Shown: piece after piece, positions 44,837 to 53,167 of the stretch
How positions within the stretch are numbered: the first letter of the stretch is position 1
Layout of the letters: each line of letters begins with the position of its first letter
NCBI GenBank assembly: GCA_903832055.1
Contig: CAILAC010000002.1
Location: 124,001 to 188,000 of the forward strand
Direction: 5' to 3'
DNA length: 64,000 nucleotides
From: an uncultured Acidobacteriota bacterium
Lineage (GTDB): Bacteria; Acidobacteriota; Terriglobia; Terriglobales; Acidobacteriaceae
Notes under the pieces: generated by a model
Seen by the model: only the letters and a program-made list of their open reading frames with translations
Databases searched by the model: none
Told to the model about the DNA's origin: nothing
Program-made: the position numbers and the translations under genes

Positions 44837-45624
44837 TAGTCGATGCGGAGGAGGAGGCAGGTGATGTTGTCGTGGCCACCGGCTTTGTTGGCTTGCTGAA
44901 TGAGGGTGGCGCAGGTTTCGTCGAGGGCTTCGGGGCCGGAGCCGGTGCTGCTGAGGATGGACTCGATCTTGTGGTCGGTGAGCTCGCGGGTGAGGCCGTC
45001 GGAGCAGAGGAGGTAGAGGTCGCCGGGCTCGACGGGGGCTTCGATGAGGTCTGCGGTGATGCGGGATTGCGTACCGAGGGCGCGGGTGATGACGTTGCGA
45101 AGGGGGCTGCGTGTGGCTTCGGCGCGGGTCATACGGCCGAGTCGGACCTGCTCTTCGACGAGGGAGTGGTCCTGAGTGCAGAGTTCGAGCTGGCGGCGGC
45201 GGAGGCGGTAACAGCGGCTGTCGCCGACGTTGACGATCCAGAGGCGGGAGTCGTCATAGATATTGGCAAGGATGCCGACGAGGGTGGTGCCCATGCCGCA
45301 GAGGCGGGCGTTGCGCTGAGCGCGGGAGTGGATGGCATAGTTCGCGGCCTGGATGGCCTCTTCGGCGATGGCGGGGAGTGCGGTGGCTGGGTCGCATGGG
45401 ACGCTCAAGGTGAGGCGTTCTGCGACGCGCTCGGTGACCAGGCGGAGAACCTCATCGACGGCGAGAGAGCTGGCGATTTCACCGGCAGCGGCACCGCCCA
45501 TGCCGTCGCATACGACGTAGATGCCATGTTCGATGGAGTATCCGAAAGCATCTTCATTGGACGAACGCTTGCGGCCACGATCGGTAACAGCGGCGGCGGT
45601 ATGGCGCAAAACGGCGGTGGCCAA
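44836..45624 (-). CDS. PP2C-family serine/threonine phosphatase
   Basis: The start TTG at 45624 has GGGAG five bases upstream and gives 262 residues (MATAVLRHTAAAVTDRG); a more distant TTG at 45663 is less likely. All PP2C motifs are present: TDRGRKRSSNEDAFG, VVCDGMGGAAAGEIAS, GMGTTLVGILAN, VNVGDSRCYRL, LLCSDGLTRELTD and GGHDNITCLLL, giving the acidic metal-binding residues. Such phosphatases reverse Hanks-type kinase signalling; no kinase is in the window. The stop codon overlaps the start of the dehydrogenase gene. Confidence 0.92.
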   Translation of the reverse strand: MATAVLRHTAAAVTDRGRKRSSNEDAFGYSIEHGIYVVCDGMGGAAAGEIASSLAVDEVLRLVTERVAERLTLSVPCDPATALPAIAEEAIQAANYAIHSRAQRNARLCGMGTTLVGILANIYDDSRLWIVNVGDSRCYRLRRRQLELCTQDHSLVEEQVRLGRMTRAEATRSPLRNVITRALGTQSRITADLIEAPVEPGDLYLLCSDGLTRELTDHKIESILSSTGSGPEALDETCATLIQQANKAGGHDNITCLLLRID

Positions 45625-45730
45625 AGGAGTCTCCCAGAGTCCAAGTTTACAACGAGATGACAAAGTTTGCAGTGGCCCGTTGAGGGGAACTGACCTGACT
45701 TTTGGCTGCCGCCATCATGGCAACGTTTAC

Positions 45731-47149
45731 CTAGTGCTGTGGAGTGGTAATTGGCGGGGCGGGCGGCAGATCGAAGACCTGTATGGAGCCGTTGTTGAGG
45801 GCGGCGAAGCGGTTGCCGGCGGGGGAGAGGGCAAAGTTGCCGCCACCGTCGAGGGGTGGGGTGACGGTGAGCGAGAGAGCTATTTTGCCGGTGGCGGTGT
45901 CGTAGACGTGGAGGCTCTGGCCACGGAGATCTTCAAGCTGAAGAGGGTTTGTTGGCCCGATGGGATGAGCGACTTCGAGGGTGGCGCGGACGAGGCGGGA
46001 GCCGTTGGCTGCGGTGGCCAGGAGTGGCCAGACCTCCGTGGCGGGGATGGAGGTTTCCCACTGGTATCTTTTTGCCTTTTCTGAGTCTTTTGGGTGGTCT
46101 TTTGTGGTCGAGGTGATGGCAGCCGACTGGCTTGCCAGGTCCTTCGGCAGCTCGGGGTCGAGGCCGCGAGGGATGGCGAAAAGGTGGCGGCCTCCGCCGT
46201 TGACGCACGCCGAGGTGAGGACGAGGTTGTGGGCGAGGACCTCTATCGATGGGGTGCAGGAAGATTCCACGGTGGCGAGGTTGGAAGCTGGGCCGCGAAA
46301 GGTCTGGTAGCTGATGACCCAATTGTTGCCTTTGCCGCGCAACGGCTCATAGTACCCTTCGCCGTCAATGGGCAGACGGGCGATCCCGTTGATGCGACTA
46401 AGGAAGAGCATCTTGCGCGTATCTAGCTGAAAGATGCGCAGAAGATACTGATTGTCGGTGGCGGACTTTCCATCCGCGGAAGCCAGTGCAGGGTCCTGCG
46501 TGGGTTCCGGGGAAGCCTTGGGTGGTGCAATTCCGGCGGGCGCTTCGATTGAATCAACGACGAGGAAGCGCTGGGCGGGGTCGAGTTCGAGGAAGTGAAC
46601 TGAGCCGGGAAAACGCAGGAAGCCCTCAAGATGCAGATTGGCGTCACCGAGTTGAACAGAGTTCTGGTCGCGGAGGAGGAAGTGGTGATTGTTGAGCGCC
46701 CAGAGATAGGGACCGTTGTCGTGCAGGGTCCAGAGCGCCTCGGCTAGGACCTGGCCGGTGGAGATGGAGAGGACGAGGGCGCGGATGTTGCGCACACTCT
46801 GGCGAGACTGGTCGCCGGTGGGATGCTCGCGGGCGATGAGGCCGGGGACGCGGAAGGTGAACAGGAGTGTGTCTTCGTCGAGAAAGTTGAGCGACGCCTG
46901 GGTGTAACGATTGCCGATGTAGAAGGGCGCGGGGGGCGCATAGCCGAGGGGGGTAACGGGGATTTCGAGTGTGGGGGGTGCGGAGGGCTGATTTTTGGCG
47001 TTGCGGTCAGCGTGCTTCTTTTTGGTGGGTGCCGGAATCGGGGGGAGTGGCTGCTGGGCAAAATCCTGTGCCGGGGCCTGTGCCGCGAGAACGAGGCAGA
47101 GGAGGCAAAGCTGGAGCCGAGGGACGGCGGGAAAATGCCCTTTCTTCAT
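45731..47149 (-). CDS. Secreted beta-rich protein of unknown function
   Basis: A 472-residue protein with a signal peptide (LQLCLLCLVLAAQAPAQ), a Pro/Lys-rich stretch to about residue 65, and then repeated strand-rich segments such as LNFLDEDTLLFTFRVPGL, VLSISTGQVLAEALWTL, LLRIFQLDTRKMLFLSRI and LHVYDTATGKIALSLTVT. These look like blades of a beta-propeller of the kind in PQQ or WD-like proteins; this is a pattern reading. It ends with FALSPAGNRFAALNNGSIQVFDL, typical of a last blade. Probably periplasmic. Divergent from the DMT exporter gene. Confidence 0.7.
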   Translation of the reverse strand: MKKGHFPAVPRLQLCLLCLVLAAQAPAQDFAQQPLPPIPAPTKKKHADRNAKNQPSAPPTLEIPVTPLGYAPPAPFYIGNRYTQASLNFLDEDTLLFTFRVPGLIAREHPTGDQSRQSVRNIRALVLSISTGQVLAEALWTLHDNGPYLWALNNHHFLLRDQNSVQLGDANLHLEGFLRFPGSVHFLELDPAQRFLVVDSIEAPAGIAPPKASPEPTQDPALASADGKSATDNQYLLRIFQLDTRKMLFLSRINGIARLPIDGEGYYEPLRGKGNNWVISYQTFRGPASNLATVESSCTPSIEVLAHNLVLTSACVNGGGRHLFAIPRGLDPELPKDLASQSAAITSTTKDHPKDSEKAKRYQWETSIPATEVWPLLATAANGSRLVRATLEVAHPIGPTNPLQLEDLRGQSLHVYDTATGKIALSLTVTPPLDGGGNFALSPAGNRFAALNNGSIQVFDLPPAPPITTPQH

Positions 47150-47237
47150 CGCTCTCCATTGTCGCCGATATGGGCCAATGATTGTGAATTCAAAGACAGA
47201 TGGGCGGGAATTGGGTGTGTATGCGAGAGTGGAGAGA

Positions 47238-48197
47238 ATGGCGAGTGTACAGATAAACAGACGGGTAAGCTGGCTGGGATACGGGGCGTGCGCTGCGGCG
47301 GGATGCCTGTGGGGAACGGGATTTTATTTTGGCAAGCTGGCACTGCGCGAAATGGGCGTGGGGCACATGGTGCTGTACCGTTTTCTGTTTGCGAGCGTGG
47401 GGATGCTGCCGCTGCTGGTGCAGATGTGGCTGCGCAAGGGCGTAGCGGGGCGAGCCGCGCCGAAGTGGACACGGCGGGAGGCGGTAACCTTGCTGCTTTC
47501 GGCTGGGCTGGGGATTCCGCTGCAGTTTTTGCTGCAGTTTGAGGGCCTGGCGCGGACGACGGTGAGCCACGCTTCGCTGATGGTGGGGACGATGCCGGTG
47601 CTGCTGGCTCTGGCGGCGACGCTCTTTGTTGGTGAACGGCTGGACTGGCTGGGGTGGCTGGCGCTGGTTGGTTCGACGATCGGCGTGGGGCTGATTGAAG
47701 TAGGCGGGCGGCACGGGGCGGTGGTGGCCGGGGAGCCGACGCTGACCGGGGACCTGCTGGTAGTGGCTTCGCTGGTGATCGCGCTGGGCTGGGTGCTGAT
47801 GAACAAGAGCCTGATGCGGGTGCATGGTCCGCTGGCGGTGACGGCTTATGGAATTTTGAGCGGGAGTGTGATGCTCGTGCTGTGGGTAGTGACGGTGGAT
47901 GGGGTGCCTCCGGTGGCGCATGTGAGCGGGACGGCGTGGCTGGCGCTGGCGGCGAGCGGGATACTCTGCACGGCGACAACGACGCTGCTGTGGAACTGGG
48001 GGCTGCATCATGTGCCTGCTTCGCGGGCGGGTGTGTTTTTGAATATTGAGCCGGCGCTGGGGTCGTGGCTGGGGGTGGAGCTTCTCGGGGACCGGCTGGG
48101 GCCGTTTGCGTGGGTGGGCGGCGGGCTGATTTTGGCGGCGGCGGTAGTGCTGACGACGCGTGGGCAGGAGATGGAACCAGAAGTGATACTTGAGTAA
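47238..48197 (+). CDS. EamA/DMT family transporter, ten membrane helices
   Basis: The ATG at 47238 (319 residues, MASVQINRRVSWLGYG) has GAGTGGAG just upstream; an ATG at 47178 is also in frame. The protein has two EamA repeats of five helices, with the typical GCLWGTGFYFGKLALREM at the start and RAGVFLNIEPALGSWLGVELLGDRLGP in the second repeat. DMT exporters move small metabolites such as amino acids out of the cell; the substrate is unknown. The start region overlaps the opposite-strand secreted-protein promoter. Confidence 0.9.
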   Translation: MASVQINRRVSWLGYGACAAAGCLWGTGFYFGKLALREMGVGHMVLYRFLFASVGMLPLLVQMWLRKGVAGRAAPKWTRREAVTLLLSAGLGIPLQFLLQFEGLARTTVSHASLMVGTMPVLLALAATLFVGERLDWLGWLALVGSTIGVGLIEVGGRHGAVVAGEPTLTGDLLVVASLVIALGWVLMNKSLMRVHGPLAVTAYGILSGSVMLVLWVVTVDGVPPVAHVSGTAWLALAASGILCTATTTLLWNWGLHHVPASRAGVFLNIEPALGSWLGVELLGDRLGPFAWVGGGLILAAAVVLTTRGQEMEPEVILE

Positions 48198-48278
48198 TCC
48201 TGATTAGAAGATTCTCATCGTCCATGAAAGACTTTTGCCGATATGCGGGTTAGTACGCAGTAGGCAGCGGAGGTCGAA

Positions 48279-48695
48279 ATGGCGACTCAGGCTTGGAACA
48301 CGGCTCACACGGCAGGTGTGGAAGTGATTGATCACCAGCATGGGGTTTTGCTGGACGCATTGAACGAGTTGCGCCATGCACTCAAGATTGGAGCGGATTG
48401 CGAGAGCGTGCGGGCACAGCTGAACCGGGTGACGGAGCTGGCACGGCTGCATCTGGATAGCGAAGAGCGTCTGCTGGCGCAGTATGAGTTTCCAGCACTG
48501 GAGGCTTACCAGGCGGCGCACGAGCAGTTACTGAGGACTCTGCAGGCACACCCTGTGACCTGTGACCGGCTTAGCCAGCATAAGCAATCAGACTCAGTGT
48601 ATGCATTGGCGGAGTATCTGCGGGGGTGGTTTACCGCGCATACCGAGGCAGTGCATGAGTATGGGTCATGGCTTACGGCGCATGGGGTGCAGTAG
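48279..48695 (+). CDS. Hemerythrin-like protein with altered iron ligands
   Basis: The strong site GGAGGTCG precedes the ATG. The 138-residue protein aligns with bacterial hemerythrins, which bind a di-iron centre and O2. Ligands seen by pattern: His21 (VIDHQH), His58 and Glu62 (LHLDSEE), His81 (AYQAAHEQ) and His121 (WFTAHTEAVHEYG). Two positions differ from the usual set: Tyr77 stands where the first His of HxxxH is expected, and His126 where the bridging Asp is expected. The four-helix spacing is otherwise normal. The centre may bind a different metal or redox state; this is inference. Confidence 0.83.
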   Translation: MATQAWNTAHTAGVEVIDHQHGVLLDALNELRHALKIGADCESVRAQLNRVTELARLHLDSEERLLAQYEFPALEAYQAAHEQLLRTLQAHPVTCDRLSQHKQSDSVYALAEYLRGWFTAHTEAVHEYGSWLTAHGVQ

Positions 48696-48823
48696 GGGTT
48701 GACGGCGCATACGATTCGTTCTCGGTTGAGAGCTCTGAGTCGAAGGAGTCAGTTATGCTGTTCATGTTGAAAGTAAGCAGAAATCAGTTGCGCTTCCGAT
48801 TGGACGAGTAAAAAGGTCGTTGA

Positions 48824-49597
48824 TTGTCAAATCGTAGAAACCTTGCAGCCGATCAACATCTCGCAGGACTCAGTCGAGATCAAATTGATGATCTTGAGGC
48901 CAGGTTCTGCGAGTGGCAGACATATGTGAACTTCAGTTGTGTCCCATGCGGACTTGCATTCGCCTTCTTTTGCCATTGGCTCCTCACTTCCGCAAGTATG
49001 TGGTTGATTGCCCACGACGGAGTTTCTGGCTTCCGAATTCCCTATCAGCCGGTTATCTGGTGGTTCCTTCCGGGCTTTGGCGGGCTGTGTCTTTGCTTTG
49101 AAATCAGTCTCCAAGTCTGGTCGCTGTTTGTGGGAAAAAAGACTATGGATTTATATAACGCCTGGGATAGTCGGCAACCAAAAAGCTACCGAGGCAGTGT
49201 TGGTTATTACGACTCCAGGAAATGGCTCCGCTGGTTCACTCTGCTGCTCTGTCTCCCGATAGCTGTACTTACAACTCTTGCACTGAATATGCATACATCG
49301 TTCGCGGGTGACGGCATCTACGAGTTTGGATTTGCATTCAAGCGACCTGTGTTTCATGGCTACTTGGATCTTCGCAGGATCGCGATTGTCTCTGGCTATC
49401 GCAGTGGAAGACACAAGGAATGGATTGGCATGGCGTCGGTTGTGCTGGATTTTTCTGACGGACATCGCTGGGAACAATCTAAATATGACGAAGATCGGTC
49501 GGTTTCAAACCTGGACCAGATTGAGAAAATCCTGCGGGCAAGGACGTCCATGGAGTTTGTCTGGGCGAGCGATGTTGAAGAACTCGACGGACATTAG
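48824..49597 (+). CDS. Unassigned membrane protein
   Basis: The first start is TTG at 48824 with AAAAGG upstream; 257 residues. Helices are predicted at about 45-62 (LAFAFFCHWLLTSASMWLI), 75-100 (VIWWFLPGFGGLCLCFEISLQ) and 137-155 (WFTLLLCLPIAVLTTLALNM). The C-terminal 100 residues are soluble and strand-rich (IAIVSGYRSGRHKEWIGMASVVLDFSDG). The gene is clearly lower in GC than its neighbours, which may point to acquisition. No family recognised. It converges with holA. Confidence 0.6.
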   Translation: MSNRRNLAADQHLAGLSRDQIDDLEARFCEWQTYVNFSCVPCGLAFAFFCHWLLTSASMWLIAHDGVSGFRIPYQPVIWWFLPGFGGLCLCFEISLQVWSLFVGKKTMDLYNAWDSRQPKSYRGSVGYYDSRKWLRWFTLLLCLPIAVLTTLALNMHTSFAGDGIYEFGFAFKRPVFHGYLDLRRIAIVSGYRSGRHKEWIGMASVVLDFSDGHRWEQSKYDEDRSVSNLDQIEKILRARTSMEFVWASDVEELDGH

Positions 49598-49617
49598 GAC
49601 CTTGCGTGATCCGGGAC

Positions 49618-50784
49618 TCAGCCTTCAAAAGTGAGTTGGGGGCTGGCGTAGGTGGGGAAGTAGGGTTTTGGTTCGCTGGCGAGGTCGTAGATCAGGCGCT
49701 CGAGGACGAGGCGTTTGTCGGGAGGCGACGAGCGGAGTTCGAGGTCGGCGCGGGCGATGAGGCGCAGGGCGCGGGTGAGATCGCGGCGGGATTTGTAGCG
49801 GCGGGCCTGGCGGATGAGGTCGTCTGCGGCGAAGGGGGGCATGCGGAAGCCCTGCCAGAGAGCCTGCCAGATGGCGCGGGAGTCGCGGACGTTTTTCTCA
49901 AGGATGACGAGCATCTGGCGGAAGGTGCGGGCGAGCATGTAGAGGTGGCCGATGGCGGCTTCTTCGCCGGCCTCTGAGCTGTTGAGCAGGCCGTGGAGCA
50001 GGGCGAGGGCGCGGGGGCGATCTTTGGCGCTGATGGCGTCGGTGAGTTCGTAGAGAGAGCGCTGCTTGGCGCTGAGGACCATGGTTTCGACGTCGCCGAG
50101 AGATATCTTTCCCCTGCCGTAGGTGTAGAGCAGGAGTTTTTCGAGTTCTGAGGCGATGAGCATCATGTCGGCACCGAGGGCGTCGACGAGTTCGCGGACG
50201 GCGTCGGGATCGATTTTGGAGTTTTGTTCGAGGGCGGTGGCGGCGACCCAGCGCATGGCGTTGGATTCATCGACGCGGGCGAGCTCGACCATCTGGCAGT
50301 GGTCGCCGAGGGTTTCGCGGAGGCGCTCGAACTTGTTTTTGTCGTCCATCTCCATGCGGCGGGGGTCGGCGGGGATGCGGAGATGGTCGGCGATGAAGAG
50401 GATGAGGGCCTGGGGATTGGGCGACTTGAAGTAACGGTCGATTTCGGCGAACTCGTCTTTTTTTGCGCCGCGGGTGTAGAGCTGCTTGAGGTTGCGGACG
50501 AAGACGACCTGGAAGGGCGCCATGAGAGATGGAGTGCGGGCGCGATCGAGGATTTCGAAGATATTGTGCTGGGCGAGGTCCATTTCAGAGAGGCAGAAGT
50601 CGCGAAAACCTTCCGGCACGAAGGCCTGGAGGACGGTTCGGCGGCAGCGCTCGTAGAGGAAGGTTTCGTCGCCGACGAGGACATAGCCGGGTTTGAGGGC
50701 GTTGGGGTTGGCCTGGGCGGCGGCGATCTCAGCGATGAAGCGGTCGGCGGCGGCAAAGCCGGTGCCCTGGCGCGGGGCGGTCAT
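49618..50784 (-). CDS. holA: DNA polymerase III subunit delta
   Basis: HolA opens the sliding clamp within the clamp loader. The 388-residue protein has the delta-subunit pattern: an N-terminal YVLVGDETFLYERCRRTVLQAF, central MLIASELEKLLLYTYGRGKISLGDVETMV and C-terminal LARTFRQMLVILEKN. Length is normal (about 340-390). It lies downstream of lptE on the same strand, the same order as in E. coli, though with a 207-bp gap. It converges with the unassigned membrane protein. Confidence 0.92.
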   Translation of the reverse strand: MTAPRQGTGFAAADRFIAEIAAAQANPNALKPGYVLVGDETFLYERCRRTVLQAFVPEGFRDFCLSEMDLAQHNIFEILDRARTPSLMAPFQVVFVRNLKQLYTRGAKKDEFAEIDRYFKSPNPQALILFIADHLRIPADPRRMEMDDKNKFERLRETLGDHCQMVELARVDESNAMRWVAATALEQNSKIDPDAVRELVDALGADMMLIASELEKLLLYTYGRGKISLGDVETMVLSAKQRSLYELTDAISAKDRPRALALLHGLLNSSEAGEEAAIGHLYMLARTFRQMLVILEKNVRDSRAIWQALWQGFRMPPFAADDLIRQARRYKSRRDLTRALRLIARADLELRSSPPDKRLVLERLIYDLASEPKPYFPTYASPQLTFEG

Positions 50785-50991
50785 GAAATTTGCTCGCGGC
50801 TGCCGGCAGTTGGCTTCATCTGGATAAGGATACCTGCCGGGAGATGGGGCGGGCGGTGGAAAATTGGGGTGGAATTGGAATGATTACGGGCATCGAGGGC
50901 TCGCTCCCGGTTGCTTTTGGCAGTTTAATCGGCACGGCAGGGGTTGTGACCATTCGCGAAACGCCCAATTCTGGCTTAACGGCAACCGATG

Positions 50992-51525
50992 CTAGAAGCT
51001 TTCGAGGACGTCGGCGACGAGGGCGCGAGCGAAGTCGCGGGAGAGGCGTTCGATGGCGGCGGGGTTTTCTTCGAGGAATGTGGGCAGGTCGTTGGTGGAC
51101 TGGTATTGCTGGCGGAAGACGTAGTCGTCGTTTTTGTAGAGGATGCGGCCATCGCGGGCGATGAGGGTGACGGCGACGTCCATGGTGATGAGGAAGCTGG
51201 AGGATTGCTGGGTTTGGGAGTTGTAGGTGAGGGGGGCGACGGTCTGGGAGAGGATGGTGCCGCGAAGGATGGTGTCAGGAGCTTCTCCGGCGATGCTGGA
51301 GTCATTGGGGCTGACGCGCAGGCGGGTGCGGGCTGCAAATTCCCGAATGACGGCGGTCGTCATGACGGTTTCAGTGCGATAGGCATTGGTCTTGGTGGCG
51401 AAGACGGGGATGGCGAGGGTGCGGGTGCCGGGGGGCAGATGGGTGGCTGCGCCGAGGGTGTGGTAGCCACAGGCTGACAGGGCTAGAAGGCACGGGAGAA
51501 CGGCGAAGAGGACGGGGCGGCGCAT
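50992..51525 (-). CDS. lptE: LptE-like LPS-assembly lipoprotein
   Basis: The 177-residue precursor has a lipoprotein signal (LFAVLPCLLALSACGYH) with lipobox LSAC, so it is expected to be anchored in the outer membrane. The mature part follows the LptE pattern: GYHTLGAATHLPPGTRTLAIPVFATKTNAYRTETVMT, with TILRGTILSQTVAPLTYN and MDVAVTLIARDGRILYKND further on. LptE plugs the LptD barrel in LPS transport. Its position upstream of holA matches the proteobacterial gene order. Confidence 0.87.
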   Translation of the reverse strand: MRRPVLFAVLPCLLALSACGYHTLGAATHLPPGTRTLAIPVFATKTNAYRTETVMTTAVIREFAARTRLRVSPNDSSIAGEAPDTILRGTILSQTVAPLTYNSQTQQSSSFLITMDVAVTLIARDGRILYKNDDYVFRQQYQSTNDLPTFLEENPAAIERLSRDFARALVADVLESF

Positions 51526-51600
51526 GGATGAAGTTAGTTTACCCGGTATTGGTGGTTCCGACCTGGCGAGTGCGAGTGTGAGTGTGAAGTGTGAAAAGCA

Positions 51601-51632
51601 GATTCCCTTTGGGAATGACAGAAAGAAGAGCA
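51601..51632 (+). repeat. Intergenic repeat copy with GATTCCC/GGGAAT palindrome
   Basis: GATTCCCTTTGGGAATGACAG followed by AAAGAAGAGCAG between lptE and the methyltransferase gene. It is close in sequence to the copy at 42075. A short GTGAGTGTGAAGTGTGAA-like low-complexity tract precedes it. Confidence 0.55.
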
Positions 51633-51737
51633 GACGCAGAAGCGGGTCCTTCGCTGTGCTCAGGATGACGGAGGACTGGTTCGAGACTACGAAGTGTGAA
51701 TTTGGGATGGCAGGATTAGATCCCGGCGAGATGTCGG

Positions 51738-52577
51738 CTACACCCAGGCGGTGGCGACTTTGGCGAGGCCGCTGGGGGGCAGGGCGAGACTGTCAGTGCG
51801 GTCGCTGAAGTAGCGGGCGTTGAGATGCTGGTTGTCGAGCTGCTCGATGCGGTGGAAGCCGGCGGTGCGGAGTTCTGACTCCATTTGGTCGGTGGTGAAG
51901 AAGAGCTGGAAGGGTTCTCCGGCGGCGGCAACGCGGGCGGCGAGTGAGCGGCGATCGCGCAGGAGCTGTGGGGTGAGTTCTGAATCAGCGACGGAGTAAT
52001 CGAGGGTGATGCCGCTGGTGGGAGGCAGGCTGGTGGCGAGCTGGAGCGTAGCGCGGAAGGCGGCGAGGGTGAGGTAGGTGGTGACGCCGAGCCAGGAGAT
52101 GAATGCGGGGCGGTCGACATCGAATCCAGCCTGGGCTAGAGCGGCGGCGAGGGTTTGGTGTTCGAGATCGAGAGGCACATAGGTAAGGCGGGCGGGCGTA
52201 GGGATCTGGGCGGCAAGGAGCATTTTGCGCTTCCACTGCTGCATCGAGGGCAGGTCGGCCTCGAAGACGCGGAGTTTGGGATATGGGTTGCGATAGGCGA
52301 AGGTGTCGAGGCCTGCACCGAGGATGAGGTACTGGGTAACGCCGGCGGCGAGGGCTAAGGCAAGGCTGTCTTCGGCGTAGCGGCTGCGGGCAACGATCCA
52401 GGCGCGGAAGGCGCAGGAGCGGGGGTCGGCGTGGCGAGCGGGGTTGCAGAAGAACTCAGGGCCGAGGATGGGAACGGCTACGGGGTCGGCGAGGACCAAG
52501 GGCCTGTCGAGGAGCTGATGGGCGGCGCGGCGGCTGGCGACAGCGCGGGCGGTCATGCTGGGACGGCCGGGGTTCAT
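51738..52577 (-). CDS. Class I SAM-dependent methyltransferase (leucine carboxymethyltransferase-like)
   Basis: The ATG at 52577 gives 279 residues (MNPGRPSMTARAVASRRAAHQ); the frame runs on upstream through the opposite DMT gene without conservation. The sequence fits the LCM/PPM1-like group: DPVAVPILGPEF, FRAWIVARSRYAEDSLALALAAGVTQYLILGAGLDTFAYRNP with the SAM-binding GAGLDT, VFEADLPSMQQWKRKML, and ISWLGVTTYLTLAAF. Members often make O-methyl esters of small molecules. The substrate is unknown. It is divergent from the half-size DMT gene, with about 45 bp between starts. Confidence 0.85.
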   Translation of the reverse strand: MNPGRPSMTARAVASRRAAHQLLDRPLVLADPVAVPILGPEFFCNPARHADPRSCAFRAWIVARSRYAEDSLALALAAGVTQYLILGAGLDTFAYRNPYPKLRVFEADLPSMQQWKRKMLLAAQIPTPARLTYVPLDLEHQTLAAALAQAGFDVDRPAFISWLGVTTYLTLAAFRATLQLATSLPPTSGITLDYSVADSELTPQLLRDRRSLAARVAAAGEPFQLFFTTDQMESELRTAGFHRIEQLDNQHLNARYFSDRTDSLALPPSGLAKVATAWV

Positions 52578-52622
52578 GAGTTCCAGTTTATGCGACGGGT
52601 GCTGTGGGCGTAGGCTTGAGGA

Positions 52623-53078
52623 ATGAACTGGATTGGGACTTGGACTGCGACCTGGACTGGGAACTGGATTGTGTGGGCATTGCTCTCGGCGGTGTTTGCG
52701 GCTGCTACGGCGATTTTGGCCAAGGTGGGAGTGGCGCATGTGGATTCGAATCTGGCAACGGCGATTCGAACGACGGTGGTGGTGGTTTTTGCGTGGGTAA
52801 TTGCGCTGGCGCTGGGCAAACATGGGGAGTTGCGGGATGTAGATGGAAGGGCATGGCTGTTTCTAACGCTTTCAGGGCTGGGGACGGGGCTTTCCTGGCT
52901 TTGTTATTTTCGCGCATTGCAACTGGGGCCGGCATCGCGGGTGGCTCCGCTGGACAAACTGAGCGTGGTGCTGGTGATGGTGTTTGCGGTGATGTTTCTG
53001 GGGGAGAAGCTGACGCTCTGGGGGATGGTCGGGGGAGGGCTGATTGCAGCGGGGGCGGTAGTGATGGTGCTGGCCTGA
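52623..53078 (+). CDS. Half-size EamA/DMT family membrane protein
   Basis: The 151-residue protein carries a single EamA repeat with five hydrophobic helices: VWALLSAVFAAATAILAKVG, IRTTVVVVFAWVIALALG, FLTLSGLGTGLSWLCYFRAL, VLVMVFAVMFLGE and GMVGGGLIAAGAVVMVLA. Such small DMT proteins work as dimers. The first residues (NWIGTWTATWTGNWIVW) come from an imperfect ACTGG/ACTTGG direct repeat in DNA, so the true start may be slightly later. A T-rich hairpin follows the stop. Confidence 0.82.
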   Translation: MNWIGTWTATWTGNWIVWALLSAVFAAATAILAKVGVAHVDSNLATAIRTTVVVVFAWVIALALGKHGELRDVDGRAWLFLTLSGLGTGLSWLCYFRALQLGPASRVAPLDKLSVVLVMVFAVMFLGEKLTLWGMVGGGLIAAGAVVMVLA

Positions 53079-53090
53079 GGCACAAAAATC

Positions 53091-53167
53091 CCCCCTCGAT
53101 TCCGCGATCTTTCAGGTTCAAAGATTGGGTTTCGAGGGGGAAGTCCTTAGGGGGAGGACACTTTTTT
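53091..53167 (+). terminator. Hairpin region between convergent genes, probable terminator
   Basis: CCCCCTCGA (53091-53099) pairs with TCGAGGGGG (53132-53140). Just after it GTCCT (53143) pairs with AGGAC (53155), and TTTTTT follows at 53162. The T-run fits termination of the plus-strand DMT gene; the minus-strand Usp gene ends at 53166. Confidence 0.5.

Noticed and set aside
47146-48225. Minus-strand frame opposite the DMT exporter
   Set aside because: A Pro/Ser/Ala-rich shadow without conserved segments; the plus-strand frame has clear EamA repeats.
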